Shown one piece after another: positions 47,470-55,841 of a DNA stretch of 64,000 bases. The notes beneath the pieces were generated by a model, which did no database searches, was not told where the DNA came from, and saw nothing but the letters and a program-made list of their open reading frames with translations. Location: positions 1 to 64,000 of the forward strand of contig SZPG01000020.1 in assembly GCA_030263595.1 (NCBI GenBank), written 5' to 3'. Both the position numbers and the translations under genes were made by a program. This DNA is from Chloroflexi bacterium CFX6 (GTDB lineage: Bacteria; Chloroflexota; Anaerolineae; Anaerolineales; Villigracilaceae). Position 1 is the stretch's first letter. Every line of letters starts with the position of its first letter.

Positions 47470-49854
47470 ATGGACGCGAAGAGTTTGCAAGTTTTGGAAT
47501 ACCCGAAGATACGCGAGCGATTGAGGTCGTTCTGCGATTTTTCCGCTTCGATGGAACTGGCGCTTGCTCTCGAGCCGACCGACTCCTACGACCTCGCGCT
47601 TGCCCGCCTCGCCGAAACGACCGAGGCGCGCAAATTATTCTCCGTGCAGGAGATCGGCATCGGCGGCGCGCACGACATCCGCCCGGCGGCGGACCTGGCG
47701 GCGCGCGGCGGCGTGCTCGACCCTCAGCAACTGCTGGATGTCAAATCCACGCTGATCTCGTGCCGCGAGATCAAAAAATCGCTCGAACGCAAAACGGATG
47801 AGTACCCGCGTCTCTCTCAAATTGCGGCTGGTCTGCCCGAATCACACGGCATCGTGGACGCGATCACGCGCGTCCTCTCGGACCGCGGCGAAGTGCTGGA
47901 TTCCGCCTCGCCGAAACTCGCCTCCCTGCGACGCGAGATCAAGATCGCACACGACCGGCTGATGTCGCGTTTGCAGAAGTATCTCACCGAGTCCGGCAAC
48001 AAATTACAGGAACCGATCATCACCCAGCGCGATGGGCGTTATGTCATCCCCTTGCGCGCGGAGTTCAAGGGACAGATCAAAGCCGTCATTCACGATCAAT
48101 CCTCCAGCGGCGCGACGTTGTTCGTGGAACCGCTGCCGGTTGTGGAACTCAACAACCAAGTCCGCGAGCTCGAATTGCAGGCACGCGATGAGGAACGACG
48201 CATCCTGCATGAGATCTCCGCGCAGGTCGGGGAACATCGCGAAGAACTGACCTACGGCATCGAAAATCTCGCCATGCTCGATCTCATCTTTGCGAAGGCG
48301 AAGTATGCGGAGGAACTGCGCGCTAGTGAGCCAGTGATCAGTCATCAGTCATCAGTGAGCAGTGATCGGTCATCAGTGACCAGTAAGCCGTCAATCAAAT
48401 TGATTCACGCGCGGCATCCGCTCCTCGATCCCGCCGTCGTCGTTCCCATTGACGTTGACCCCAGTCCCGGCACGCGCGCCATCGTCATCACCGGCCCGAA
48501 CACCGGCGGAAAAACGGTATCGCTCAAAACGGTCGGCTTGCTCGCCCTCATGGCGCAAAGCGGGCTTCACATCCCGGCGCAGAGCGGCTCGGGACTGCCA
48601 TGCTTCCACGCGGTCTACGCCGACATCGGCGACGAGCAATCCATCGAGCAATCGCTCAGCACGTTCAGCGGTCACATCACGAACATCATCCGCGTCCTCA
48701 AACACATAGACGAACGTTCGCTCGTCATCTTCGACGAACTCGGCGCGGGCACCGATCCGCAGGAGGGCGCGGCGCTGGCGCGCGCAATATTGAATCATTT
48801 ACTTGAGGTCGGCTGCACGAGTCTCATCGCCACACATTACCCTGAGTTGAAAACTTTCGCTCATTCCACCGAGGGAGTCGTCAACGCCTCTTTGGAATTC
48901 GACATCAAGACCCTGCGCCCGACCTATCACCTCGAAATCGGACTGCCCGGACGCTCGAACGCCCTCCTCATCGCCCAGCGCCTCGGTCTTCCCCAGCCGA
49001 TCATTGATTCCGCCAAAGGAGAGATCAGCCCCGACGACCTGCGCGCCGACAAACTGCTCGACGACATCCGCAAGGAACGCAACCGCACCTCGCGCGAACG
49101 CCAGAAACTGGAGAAGGCGCGCGATAAACTCGAAGCGCAAATAAAGGAACTCGAAACGCGGCTCGAGAAGATCGAAGACGAACGCCGCGAGGTCCTTGCC
49201 AAAGCCCGCGCGGAAGGCGAACTGGAAGTGGCTGTCTTGAAGAAGAACATCGAAACATTGAAATCGCAATTGAAGAAGGCAAGACAGCCGTTGGATGCGA
49301 TCAGGTCGCTGGAAGAGAAGGTCGAAAAGATCGAGGAGAAGATCGAAGCGCCGGTCGAAAGAAAAAGCGATCAGTCGCCAGTCACCAGTAACCGGTCGTT
49401 GAAGTTGGGGGAACGAGTCACTGTCAGCACGTTGAATGCCGAAGGTGTGGTGACAGCCCTGGGTGAGTCCGATGCGGAGGTGCAGATCGGGAGTCTGCGC
49501 GTGAGGGCGAGGTTGTCCGAGTTGGTGAGGAAGTCAGGCTACGAGTCAAAGGTCGAAAGTCAAAAGTCAAACGACCTTAGACCTGCGACCTTTGACTCAG
49601 CAAAATCTCCCGGGCTCGAACTCAACCTGCGCGGCAAACTGGTGGAGGACGGTCTCGAGGAATTGGAACGGTACCTGGAGCGCGCCTATTCGGCGGGGTT
49701 GCTGTTCGTGCGGATCGTCCACGGCAAAGGGACCGGGAAGATGCGCGACGCGGTGCGCAACGCGTTGAAGGAAAGCCCGTATGTGACGTCGTTCGAGGAA
49801 CCGAAGGATAACGAGGGCGGCGCGGGCGTGACGGTTGCGAAGTTGGCAAAATAG
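47470..49854 (+). CDS. mutS2: Endonuclease MutS2, with three in-frame repeat inserts
   Basis: 794 residues. A core and lever domain precede the ATPase: TGPNTGGKTVSLKTVG (about 340, Walker A), DIGDEQSIEQSLSTFSGH (about 387), IFDELGAGTDPQEG (about 420, Walker B), ATHYPEL (about 455). A coiled-coil KOW-like region (about 510-640) leads to the C-terminal Smr domain (about 718-790) with HGKGTGKMRD. In Smr the usual LDLRG motif reads LNLRG. MutS2 acts in recombination suppression and in rescuing collided ribosomes. Three segments look inserted: residues about 285-306 (VISHQSSVSSDRSSVTS), 633-643, and 692-710. The first two are built from tcagt repeats, the third from a 56-nt palindrome. A TATAAT box is 7 bases before the ATG, so its mRNA is probably leaderless. 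Confidence 0.94.
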   Translation: MDAKSLQVLEYPKIRERLRSFCDFSASMELALALEPTDSYDLALARLAETTEARKLFSVQEIGIGGAHDIRPAADLAARGGVLDPQQLLDVKSTLISCREIKKSLERKTDEYPRLSQIAAGLPESHGIVDAITRVLSDRGEVLDSASPKLASLRREIKIAHDRLMSRLQKYLTESGNKLQEPIITQRDGRYVIPLRAEFKGQIKAVIHDQSSSGATLFVEPLPVVELNNQVRELELQARDEERRILHEISAQVGEHREELTYGIENLAMLDLIFAKAKYAEELRASEPVISHQSSVSSDRSSVTSKPSIKLIHARHPLLDPAVVVPIDVDPSPGTRAIVITGPNTGGKTVSLKTVGLLALMAQSGLHIPAQSGSGLPCFHAVYADIGDEQSIEQSLSTFSGHITNIIRVLKHIDERSLVIFDELGAGTDPQEGAALARAILNHLLEVGCTSLIATHYPELKTFAHSTEGVVNASLEFDIKTLRPTYHLEIGLPGRSNALLIAQRLGLPQPIIDSAKGEISPDDLRADKLLDDIRKERNRTSRERQKLEKARDKLEAQIKELETRLEKIEDERREVLAKARAEGELEVAVLKKNIETLKSQLKKARQPLDAIRSLEEKVEKIEEKIEAPVERKSDQSPVTSNRSLKLGERVTVSTLNAEGVVTALGESDAEVQIGSLRVRARLSELVRKSGYESKVESQKSNDLRPATFDSAKSPGLELNLRGKLVEDGLEELERYLERAYSAGLLFVRIVHGKGTGKMRDAVRNALKESPYVTSFEEPKDNEGGAGVTVAKLAK
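48325..48387 (+). repeat. In-frame direct repeat of tcagt units inside mutS2
   Basis: About nine imperfect 7-9-base units of the form cagtcat, cagtgat and cagtgag. They encode a Ser/Val-rich stretch in a region where relatives have no such insert. Same unit as at 49367-49398. Confidence 0.8.
49367..49398 (+). repeat. Second tcagt-type repeat inside mutS2
   Basis: agcgatcagtcgccagtcac and cagtaaccgg units, translated as SDQSPVTSNRS, just before the KOW-like strand LKLGERVTV. Confidence 0.65.
49543..49598 (+). repeat. 56-nt palindromic repeat inside mutS2
   Basis: Perfect 13-bp terminal inverted repeat GAGTCAAAGGTCG (49543-49555) and CGACCTTTGACTC (49586-49598). Inside are gaaagtcaaaagtc units. 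Read in frame as ESKVESQKSNDLRPATFDS between the KOW-like and Smr domains. Confidence 0.85.
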
Positions 49855-49857
49855 TTT

Positions 49858-49942
49858 ATGTCATTGCGAGGGCGCTCGTTGCCCGAAGCAATCTCTCATT
49901 GAGCGAGGAGATTGCTTCGCCCTTGCAGGCTCGCAATGACAT
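49858..49942. repeat. MITE-like palindromic repeat, best-preserved copy
   Basis: Begins ATGTCATTGCGAG and ends CTCGCAATGACAT, a perfect 13-bp terminal inverted repeat over 85 bases. Inner arms gaagcaatctc and gagattgcttc form a second stem. Confidence 0.9.
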
Positions 49943-49976
49943 AAGTGAGTCGGTTATAATTTTTTGGGAGCAGCAT

Positions 49977-50219
49977 ATGTCCCTGGATGATGCGATCAAA
50001 AGAATGACAGATGTGATCAAAGCCGCGTCTGCAAGCGCCGAGATCAAGACGGTCAAGATGTCGGACGAGGAGGCGCGGCTGAGCGTATACGCTCCGGCGG
50101 GCGACATGCAAAAGATCAAGGACGCGACGTTCAAGCCCGCGATTGACCTGCTGAATAACGAGGGGATGGACATCCAGGTGTTCGTGTACGACAAGGACGC
50201 GCCGCCGTTGAAGGGGTAA
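49977..50219 (+). CDS. Small hypothetical soluble protein
   Basis: 80 residues from ATG 49977, with GGGAG 6 bases before it and TATAAT at 49955-49960. It starts MSLDDAIKRMTDVIKAASAS and has VKMSDEEARLSVYAP and MDIQVFVYDKD. No membrane segment and no family recognised. The frame extends upstream into the repeat but lacks support there. Its own promoter suggests it is a real gene downstream of mutS2. Confidence 0.6.
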   Translation: MSLDDAIKRMTDVIKAASASAEIKTVKMSDEEARLSVYAPAGDMQKIKDATFKPAIDLLNNEGMDIQVFVYDKDAPPLKG

Positions 50220-50297
50220 GGCAGTAATAGTGATTAGCGGGGGAAGGTGGATTGTAGAAAGTAGGTAGTGGAGAGACTCCCTGGCGAGGGCCTTCTT

Positions 50298-51245
50298 TTA
50301 TTTGCCGGTGATGGCGCGCCAGACGGTATCGAGCGTTTCGAGCCCGGTCATGCGGTGGATCTGCGCGGCTTCGTCGGTGAGATAGATGTCGCCCTGAAGC
50401 GGACGGTCTGGACGCGTGTAGAGTCCGCGGTTGGGCAGGTCGGATACCGTCGCCCAGAAGTTCCAGAGCGGGAGATCATACTCGGAGGCGAGCAGAGCCA
50501 TGTCGCGGTTGACGCGTTCGTCCTTTTCGCGGTTGTCGGCTTTGGTGGCGAGGATCGGCACGACGCCCGCATCCAGCAATTGGTTGATGATCCTGCGCAG
50601 GTATTCGAGGTTGCGCGACTCGAAATGTGTCCCCACCTGGATGATGACGAACGACGGGCGATGGACGCGCAGTTCACATTCGACGGGCGTCTCCGCGAAG
50701 GTACAGCCGTATTCGCCGCGATGCCATTGAGACCATAGCAATGCGCCGGGGGTCGTCCCGTCCTGGGTGGTGGAGGCGTCGCGGGTGAACGAGCCTTCGA
50801 AATAGGCGACCGTCTCGCGCAGATCGGGGGAGAGATTTTGTATGACGGATGAGTCCGTTTCGAAGACGCCGAAAAATTCCTCGGGGCGCGTCTGGCAATC
50901 GCCGAGGATCGAGAAGGCGCGCGGATTGTTGCCGAGGGACAGTCCTCGTTCGTAGATCCTTCGCAGGGTTGGGTCAATGAGGGAGGGGATGACGGACCAG
51001 TTCTTCCAATCGTTGGGGTCGAGTCGTTGAGGTCGCGGGGTGGAAGTAAGCGCGGGTTCAAATGTGACAGGCGGCGGGGAAGCCGTGACCGCCGTACGCG
51101 GCGTGGGGGTCGGTTCGGACATGATTTGTACCACAGGCTCGGAAAGCGCGGGGGTCTGCGAAGCGGTCGGCGCGGGCGTGGATTCCTCTCCGCATGAGGC
51201 GAGCAGGACACAAACCAATAAGGCGATAAACAAGTTGCGTTTCAT
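50298..51245 (-). CDS. SGNH/GDSL-type lipoprotein
   Basis: 315 residues. The lipobox is VLLASCG (Cys 18), so it is an exported lipoprotein with a Thr/Pro-rich linker (about 20-72). The globular part has ILGDCQTRPEEFFGVF (about 113), which resembles the GDS motif of SGNH hydrolases but with Cys in place of the nucleophilic Ser. VIIQVGTHFESRN matches the GxN block of SGNH proteins except that the Asn is replaced by His. GVVPILATKADNREKDERVN matches the later strand. If the Cys cannot act, the protein may be a binding protein rather than an esterase. Function otherwise unknown. Confidence 0.75.
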   Translation of the reverse strand: MKRNLFIALLVCVLLASCGEESTPAPTASQTPALSEPVVQIMSEPTPTPRTAVTASPPPVTFEPALTSTPRPQRLDPNDWKNWSVIPSLIDPTLRRIYERGLSLGNNPRAFSILGDCQTRPEEFFGVFETDSSVIQNLSPDLRETVAYFEGSFTRDASTTQDGTTPGALLWSQWHRGEYGCTFAETPVECELRVHRPSFVIIQVGTHFESRNLEYLRRIINQLLDAGVVPILATKADNREKDERVNRDMALLASEYDLPLWNFWATVSDLPNRGLYTRPDRPLQGDIYLTDEAAQIHRMTGLETLDTVWRAITGK

Positions 51246-51277
51246 AAACCGGTGTCAAGGCAAGTCGGCGACCCGCC

Positions 51278-51727
51278 CTACGCGTGGTTCGTCCATTCTC
51301 TTGCGAACTTCAGGATGCGCGGCTGGATGTAATACGCGTACGGGTTTGCGACCGGTCTCTGTTTGACGATCAGATCCATCGCCTCGCGCGGATCGAATCC
51401 CTGGGCGATGAGGATGCACGCGCCCATCGCGGGTCCGCGGTGACGACCGTAGGCGCAGTGGGCATAGACCCTGCCTCCTTCGCGGATCGTTTCGAGCGCG
51501 GCACGCGCGCCCTGCTTCAACTTTCGGATCGAGATCGGGAAGAAGGGACTGTCTATCGAGCGGAGCCAAAGTGTGGAGATGGGCTGGGGATGGGGATCAG
51601 GGTTGGGTCCGAGCCAGAAGCGCATGTTGATGATCAGCCTCACGCCCAGCCCGCGCAAAGTCTCATAGTCTCGAAAGGAGGGTGTATTGCCGATAAAGAG
51701 GCGGTCGGTGATCTGCGAGAAGTTCAC
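51278..51727 (-). CDS. Dual-specificity protein phosphatase family
   Basis: 149 residues. The start MNFSQITDRLFIGNTPSFRDYETLRGLGV is typical of DSP/VH1-like domains. AHCAYGRHRGP (about 89-99) is the HCx5R loop, with catalytic C91 and R97. D59 in RSIDSP is a candidate general acid. The frame ends about 30 residues after the usual helix, normal for a compact bacterial DSP. It could act on phospho-Tyr/Ser/Thr or on phosphoinositide-like substrates; no kinase partner is adjacent. It lies 32 bases upstream of the SGNH-like lipoprotein gene on the same strand. Confidence 0.85.
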   Translation of the reverse strand: MNFSQITDRLFIGNTPSFRDYETLRGLGVRLIINMRFWLGPNPDPHPQPISTLWLRSIDSPFFPISIRKLKQGARAALETIREGGRVYAHCAYGRHRGPAMGACILIAQGFDPREAMDLIVKQRPVANPYAYYIQPRILKFAREWTNHA

Positions 51728-51837
51728 GGATAAAATGGTATCACAATCCCCGCGCAGAGCATCCGCCCCATGATGAATCCAGTATTAGAGATCGGAAAGG
51801 AAACCCGGAAAAAACTTTGTTATACTTGCGTCGCTTT

Positions 51838-52800
51838 ATGAACGAAAATGGAACGCCCACTTTTTATGTCCGCGACATTCCCATTTATGGGGACACGATC
51901 CTCGCGCCCATGGACGGTTACTCGGACTGGCCCTTCCGTTCGATCTGCCGCGCGCTCGGCTCCGCCATGAGTTATACCGAATTCGTGAAAGTGGAGAAGA
52001 TCCTCAGCCGCTCGAAGGAACCGGCGAAGAGACTTTACTTTGAGGAAGAAGAGAGACCCATTACGTTTCAAATCTACGGCGACGACCCGGACCTGCTCCT
52101 GAAAGCCGCGCTCAAAGTGCAGGAGTCGAACCCGGACATCATTGACATCAACATGGGCTGTCCCGCCAAGTCCATCGCGGACCGCGGCGCGGGTGTGGGG
52201 ATGATGCCGACGCCGTTGAAGATCGCCCGCGCGTTCAGGAAGTTGACCGCCGCGTTGAGAGTCCCAGTCACCGGAAAAATCCGCTTGGGCTGGGATCGAA
52301 ATAAGAACTACAAGTTGATCGCGCGCATCGTGGAAGAGGAGGGCGGATCGCTCATTGCCATTCACGGACGCACGAAGGAACAACGTTACAGCGGGAACGC
52401 GGACTGGGATGCGATCGCCGAGGTGAAGTCAACGGTTCGGATACCGGTGGTCGGCTCGGGCGACGTCAGAACCGTCGCGGACATCCAGCGCATGAAACGG
52501 CACACGAACTGCGACGCGGTCATGATCGGGCGCGGCGCGATCGCCAATCCGTGGATCTTTGCCGGGTATGATCGCGAACAGGTCCCGCACGGGTTGTTGC
52601 AGGAGACCGTGCGCGAGCATTTGCAAAAGAGCATCCAGTTCTACGGCGAGGAGGACGGACAGAGACTCTTCCGCAAGTACGCGGTGCAATATCTGTTGCT
52701 CCGTACGCTCGACCGCCAGGCGCGCAAGGAAATTCTAAAGGAACGTCCCTCGGGGGAGTTTTTGGAGATGTTGAATCAGGTCTACACCGCGATGGCGTGA
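51838..52800 (+). CDS. dus: tRNA-dihydrouridine synthase
   Basis: 320 residues from ATG 51838 (an upstream TTG frame lies in the promoter). An FMN TIM barrel: ILAPMDGYSDWPFR (about 21-34), NMGCPAKSIADRGAGVGMM (about 106), which contains the catalytic Cys, VTGKIRLGW (about 142), IHGRTKEQRYSGNADWDAI (about 174), IPVVGSGDV (about 204) and MIGRGAIANPWIF (about 228). It reduces uridines in tRNA. A TATACT box lies 11 bases before the ATG, so the leader is only a few bases long. It precedes radA across a repeat. Confidence 0.95.
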   Translation: MNENGTPTFYVRDIPIYGDTILAPMDGYSDWPFRSICRALGSAMSYTEFVKVEKILSRSKEPAKRLYFEEEERPITFQIYGDDPDLLLKAALKVQESNPDIIDINMGCPAKSIADRGAGVGMMPTPLKIARAFRKLTAALRVPVTGKIRLGWDRNKNYKLIARIVEEEGGSLIAIHGRTKEQRYSGNADWDAIAEVKSTVRIPVVGSGDVRTVADIQRMKRHTNCDAVMIGRGAIANPWIFAGYDREQVPHGLLQETVREHLQKSIQFYGEEDGQRLFRKYAVQYLLLRTLDRQARKEILKERPSGEFLEMLNQVYTAMA

Positions 52801-52816
52801 ATGCAACGTACCAGAT

Positions 52817-52852
52817 CTCACCCCCGACCCCTCTCCTAAAAGGAGAGGGGGG
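52817..52852 (+). repeat. cacccc/ctctcc palindromic repeat before radA
   Basis: ctcacccccgacccctctcc is followed by taaaaggagagggg, the same family as 40658-40693 in mvk. The tail of the element (ggagaacctt) places a Shine-Dalgarno 6 bases before the radA start codon. Confidence 0.85.
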
Positions 52853-52860
52853 AGAACCTT

Positions 52861-54270
52861 ATGCCCAAAACCCAAACACGTTACGTCTGTCAACAATGCG
52901 GGCGCGTCGCCGCGTCGTACATGGGAAAATGCCCCCAATGCGGATCGTTCAACAGCATGGTGGAGGAGGTCGTTCACGACGAGTCTGCGAAGAAGACCTC
53001 TGCGGTTCGCGGACTTACGGGGAGGTCTGCTCCGCGTTCGATCGGCGACGTCTCCGCTGACGCCGAGGACCGCATCCACCTGCCCATCGGCGAATTTGCG
53101 CGCGTGCTAGGCGGCGGGATCGTACCCGGCTCCATCGTGCTGGTCGGCGGCGACCCGGGCATCGGCAAGTCCACGTTGATGCTTCAGATGGCAATGGAGA
53201 TGGCAGGGCAAAAAAAGGTTTTGTATGTTTCGGGCGAAGAGTCTGAAAGACAGATCAAGATGCGCGCCGTGCGCTTGAACGGCAAAAGGGAATTGCCGAA
53301 AAACCTGCTGCTCGTCACCGAAACGAACCTCGAAGTCATCCTCAACCACATCAACGAGACCAAACCCGAATTGCTGATCGTTGATTCGATCCAAACTGTG
53401 TATCTCTCTGAATTGGATTCCTCTGCCGGGTCCGTGTCGCAGGTGCGCGAGTGTTCTTCGCAGTTGCGCGAACTGGCAAAAACGAGCGGCATCTCGGTCT
53501 TCGTCATCGGGCACGTCACAAAGGAGGGGGCGATCGCCGGTCCGCGCGTGCTGGAACACATCGTGGATACGGTCTTGTATCTCGAAGGCGACCGCTTCCA
53601 GGCATATCGCCTGTTGCGTTCGGTCAAGAACCGTTTCGGCGCCACCTCCGAAGTGGGCGTGTTCGAAATGCGCGAAGGCGGACTCACCGAAGTGGCGAAT
53701 CCCTCCGAGGCATTCCTGGCTGAACGGATGGTCAACGCGGCGGGGTCTGCGATTGCCGTGACCATGGAAGGCACGCGTCCCATTCTTGTCGAGATCCAGG
53801 GACTCACCTCCCCCACCCAATTCGGCAACGCGCGCCGCACCGCCAACGGCGTGGACTTCAACCGCCTGCTCCTCATCGCGGCTGTGCTGACTCGCCGCGC
53901 GGGATTCAAACTCGGCGAGCAGGATATCTTCGTCAACGTGGTGGGCGGCTTGCAAATTGACGAACCCGCCGCCGACCTCGCCATCGCGGTCGCCATCGCC
54001 TCCTCGTGGCGGGACATCCCCGTCAAGGCGGACGCGGTGTTGATCGGCGAGATCGGTCTGGCTGGCGAACTGCGGATGCCCGGTCAAATGCCGGCGCGCT
54101 TGAAGGAAGCCTCGAAACTCGGGTTCAAGACCGCCATTGTTCCAAAGGCTTTGCGGAAAGGCGAGGGGTATCCGAAAGGAATCGAGATCGTCGAAGTGCG
54201 GTCCGTGCATGAGGCGTTGAACGCGGCGCTCAAAACACCCGAACCGCCGAAGGGAAGAAAAATGGCATGA
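52861..54270 (+). CDS. radA: DNA repair protein RadA
   Basis: 469 residues. An N-terminal zinc finger (CQQCGRVAASYMGKCPQCGSFN), a RecA-like ATPase with GGDPGIGKSTLMLQ (Walker A, about 98) and the Walker-B Asp in LLIVDSIQTVY, the KNRFG motif (about 256), and a C-terminal Lon-like domain (IPVKADAVLIGEIGLAGELR, about 383). It remodels branched recombination intermediates. The 4-base overlap with the deaminase gene (ATGA) shows co-translation. Confidence 0.96.
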   Translation: MPKTQTRYVCQQCGRVAASYMGKCPQCGSFNSMVEEVVHDESAKKTSAVRGLTGRSAPRSIGDVSADAEDRIHLPIGEFARVLGGGIVPGSIVLVGGDPGIGKSTLMLQMAMEMAGQKKVLYVSGEESERQIKMRAVRLNGKRELPKNLLLVTETNLEVILNHINETKPELLIVDSIQTVYLSELDSSAGSVSQVRECSSQLRELAKTSGISVFVIGHVTKEGAIAGPRVLEHIVDTVLYLEGDRFQAYRLLRSVKNRFGATSEVGVFEMREGGLTEVANPSEAFLAERMVNAAGSAIAVTMEGTRPILVEIQGLTSPTQFGNARRTANGVDFNRLLLIAAVLTRRAGFKLGEQDIFVNVVGGLQIDEPAADLAIAVAIASSWRDIPVKADAVLIGEIGLAGELRMPGQMPARLKEASKLGFKTAIVPKALRKGEGYPKGIEIVEVRSVHEALNAALKTPEPPKGRKMA

Positions 54271-54761
54271 CGCAATATCTTTCACCCGACCTCAATGACC
54301 TCGACCTGGAAAAATTCATGCGCGAGGCGCTGGCGGAAGCCGACGCCGCCGGGCAGGCTGGAGAATTTCCCATCGGCGCGGTATTGACGCTGGACGGGGA
54401 GGTCATTGCGCGCGGCCGCGCCCGTCACGGCGAAACAAGGAGTCAACTGAGTCACGCGGAACTGAACGCCCTGCTGGATGGCGGCGAAAAACTGTGGACG
54501 GATTTCAGGCGGGCGATCCTTTTCACCACGGTCGAGCCGTGTCCCATGTGCCTCGGCGCGGTCGTCATGGCGGACGTGCCGCACGTCGTTTACGCGTTGA
54601 ACGACGCGGTGGTGCAGTCGAAGATCACCCTGGAATCGAACCCCTACATCCGGCGGCACATCAAAAGTTATTTCGGGGGAGTGTTGGAGGACGAATCGGC
54701 AAAGGTCATCGGAAAATACAATCCCAAAATTTTGAAATACATGCAGACGGGAACCCTGTAA
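54267..54761 (+). CDS. Nucleoside/tRNA-type deaminase (CDA superfamily)
   Basis: 164 residues. The zinc site is HAELNAL (H63, catalytic Glu 65) and PCPMCLGAVV (C92, C95). EFPIGAVLTLDGEVIARGRARH precedes it and YFGGVLEDESAKV follows. Both TadA-type tRNA adenosine deaminases and guanine or cytosine deaminases look like this; the C-terminal helix is shorter than in TadA, so the substrate is not settled. It overlaps radA by 4 bases and lies 48 bases before the next lipoprotein gene. Confidence 0.85.
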   Translation: MTQYLSPDLNDLDLEKFMREALAEADAAGQAGEFPIGAVLTLDGEVIARGRARHGETRSQLSHAELNALLDGGEKLWTDFRRAILFTTVEPCPMCLGAVVMADVPHVVYALNDAVVQSKITLESNPYIRRHIKSYFGGVLEDESAKVIGKYNPKILKYMQTGTL

Positions 54762-54809
54762 CGCGACCCCTCCCCTCCTCCTTCGTATAACACACAGAAG
54801 GAGTACAGA

Positions 54810-55652
54810 ATGAACGTGAAAATCATTTCAGCAATACTCGTGCTTGCTTTGGCAGGCATGGCATGTGGTTTCGACGTTGACCTGCCCGAACGCGTAACGC
54901 CCGGGGCGGAGGTGCAGGAATCCATAACGGTGCCAGCCCCGGGGGAGGGAGAGACGCGTTTGACCCTCTCGTTCGGCGCGGGTTCCCTGAGCCTGTCTCC
55001 CGGCGCGAAAAATCTGGTGGACGGCACGGCAGTCTATAACCTCCCCGCACTCAAGCCGGAGATCGTCAGCCGCGAGGGGAGCGTCGAGATCGAGCAGGGC
55101 GACCTCAAGGATCTCGTCAACCTCAGCGACATCACAAACCAATGGGATTTGAAACTCGGCAATACGCCGCTCGACCTGACCATCAACGCCGGCGCTTACA
55201 GGGGCGACTACGAACTGGGCGGACTCTCGCTCACCAGCCTCACGGTCAAGGACGGGGCGGCGCAGGTGACCTTGTCGTTCTCGGAGCCGAACCTCAGCAA
55301 AATGTCCGTCCTGCGATACGAGACCGGCGCTTCGAACGTGACTTTGAGCGGGCTCGCCAACGCGAACTTTTCCACGCTGATATTTTCCGGCGGCGCGGGC
55401 GATTACAAACTGGATTTCAGCGGCGAGTTGAAGAACGACGGCACGGTCAACATCGAAGCCGGGGCGGGCGACGTGCAGTTGGTCATCCCCAAGGGCGTCA
55501 ACGCCAAAGTGACCGTGGAAAGCGCGTTCGCCAGCGTCAACCTCAGTTCGAACTGGTCGCAGAACGGGAACGATTATTCCCAAAGCGGCGAAGGTCCCAC
55601 GCTGACGATCATCGTCGAGATGGCGGCTGGCAATTTGACCATCACCGATTGA
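54810..55652 (+). CDS. Lipoprotein with toast-rack-type beta domain
   Basis: 280 residues. A signal peptide ends in the lipobox LAGMAC (Cys 19). The rest is beta-rich, built of repeated strand motifs such as TLSFGAGSLSLSPG, LTINAGAYRGDYELGG, and LIFSGGAGDYKLDFSG and VNIEAGAGDVQLVIPKG, which resembles the DUF2154/toast-rack domains of bacterial membrane-linked proteins (LiaF-like). Such domains are surface-exposed sensors or scaffolds. AGAAGGAG lies before the ATG. The terminator that follows ends the transcript. Confidence 0.8.
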   Translation: MNVKIISAILVLALAGMACGFDVDLPERVTPGAEVQESITVPAPGEGETRLTLSFGAGSLSLSPGAKNLVDGTAVYNLPALKPEIVSREGSVEIEQGDLKDLVNLSDITNQWDLKLGNTPLDLTINAGAYRGDYELGGLSLTSLTVKDGAAQVTLSFSEPNLSKMSVLRYETGASNVTLSGLANANFSTLIFSGGAGDYKLDFSGELKNDGTVNIEAGAGDVQLVIPKGVNAKVTVESAFASVNLSSNWSQNGNDYSQSGEGPTLTIIVEMAAGNLTITD

Positions 55653-55658
55653 TCACAG

Positions 55659-55703
55659 GGGCGGGCATTCCTGAGCGAAAGAAGAAGGAACCCGCCCTTT
55701 TTT
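55659..55703 (+). terminator. Terminator after the toast-rack lipoprotein
   Basis: GGGCGGG (55659-55665) with CCCGCCC (55691-55697), inner ttcct/aagga pairs, then TTTTTT. Confidence 0.8.
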
Positions 55704-55760
55704 ATTTCAGTTGTTTTAATTCGGCGTAAAAGGTCATAATTTGTCCGTGACCTCTATCAC

Positions 55761-55789
55761 TTGCAGGGTATTTGCATCGGCAATAAAAT
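55761..55789 (+). promoter_or_regulatory. Candidate promoter of the Rrf2 gene
   Basis: TTGCAG (55761-55766) and TAAAAT (55784-55789) with a 17-base spacer, 52 bases before the start codon. Confidence 0.5.
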
Positions 55790-55841
55790 CGTGTTAACAG
55801 ACAGGTATTATCTATTTTGGCAGCGCAGAAAGAAGGAAACC

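Noticed and set aside
50220-50297. gtagaaagtaggtagtgg stretch
   Set aside because: Too short and degenerate to list as a separate repeat, though it resembles the gtggaaagt family.
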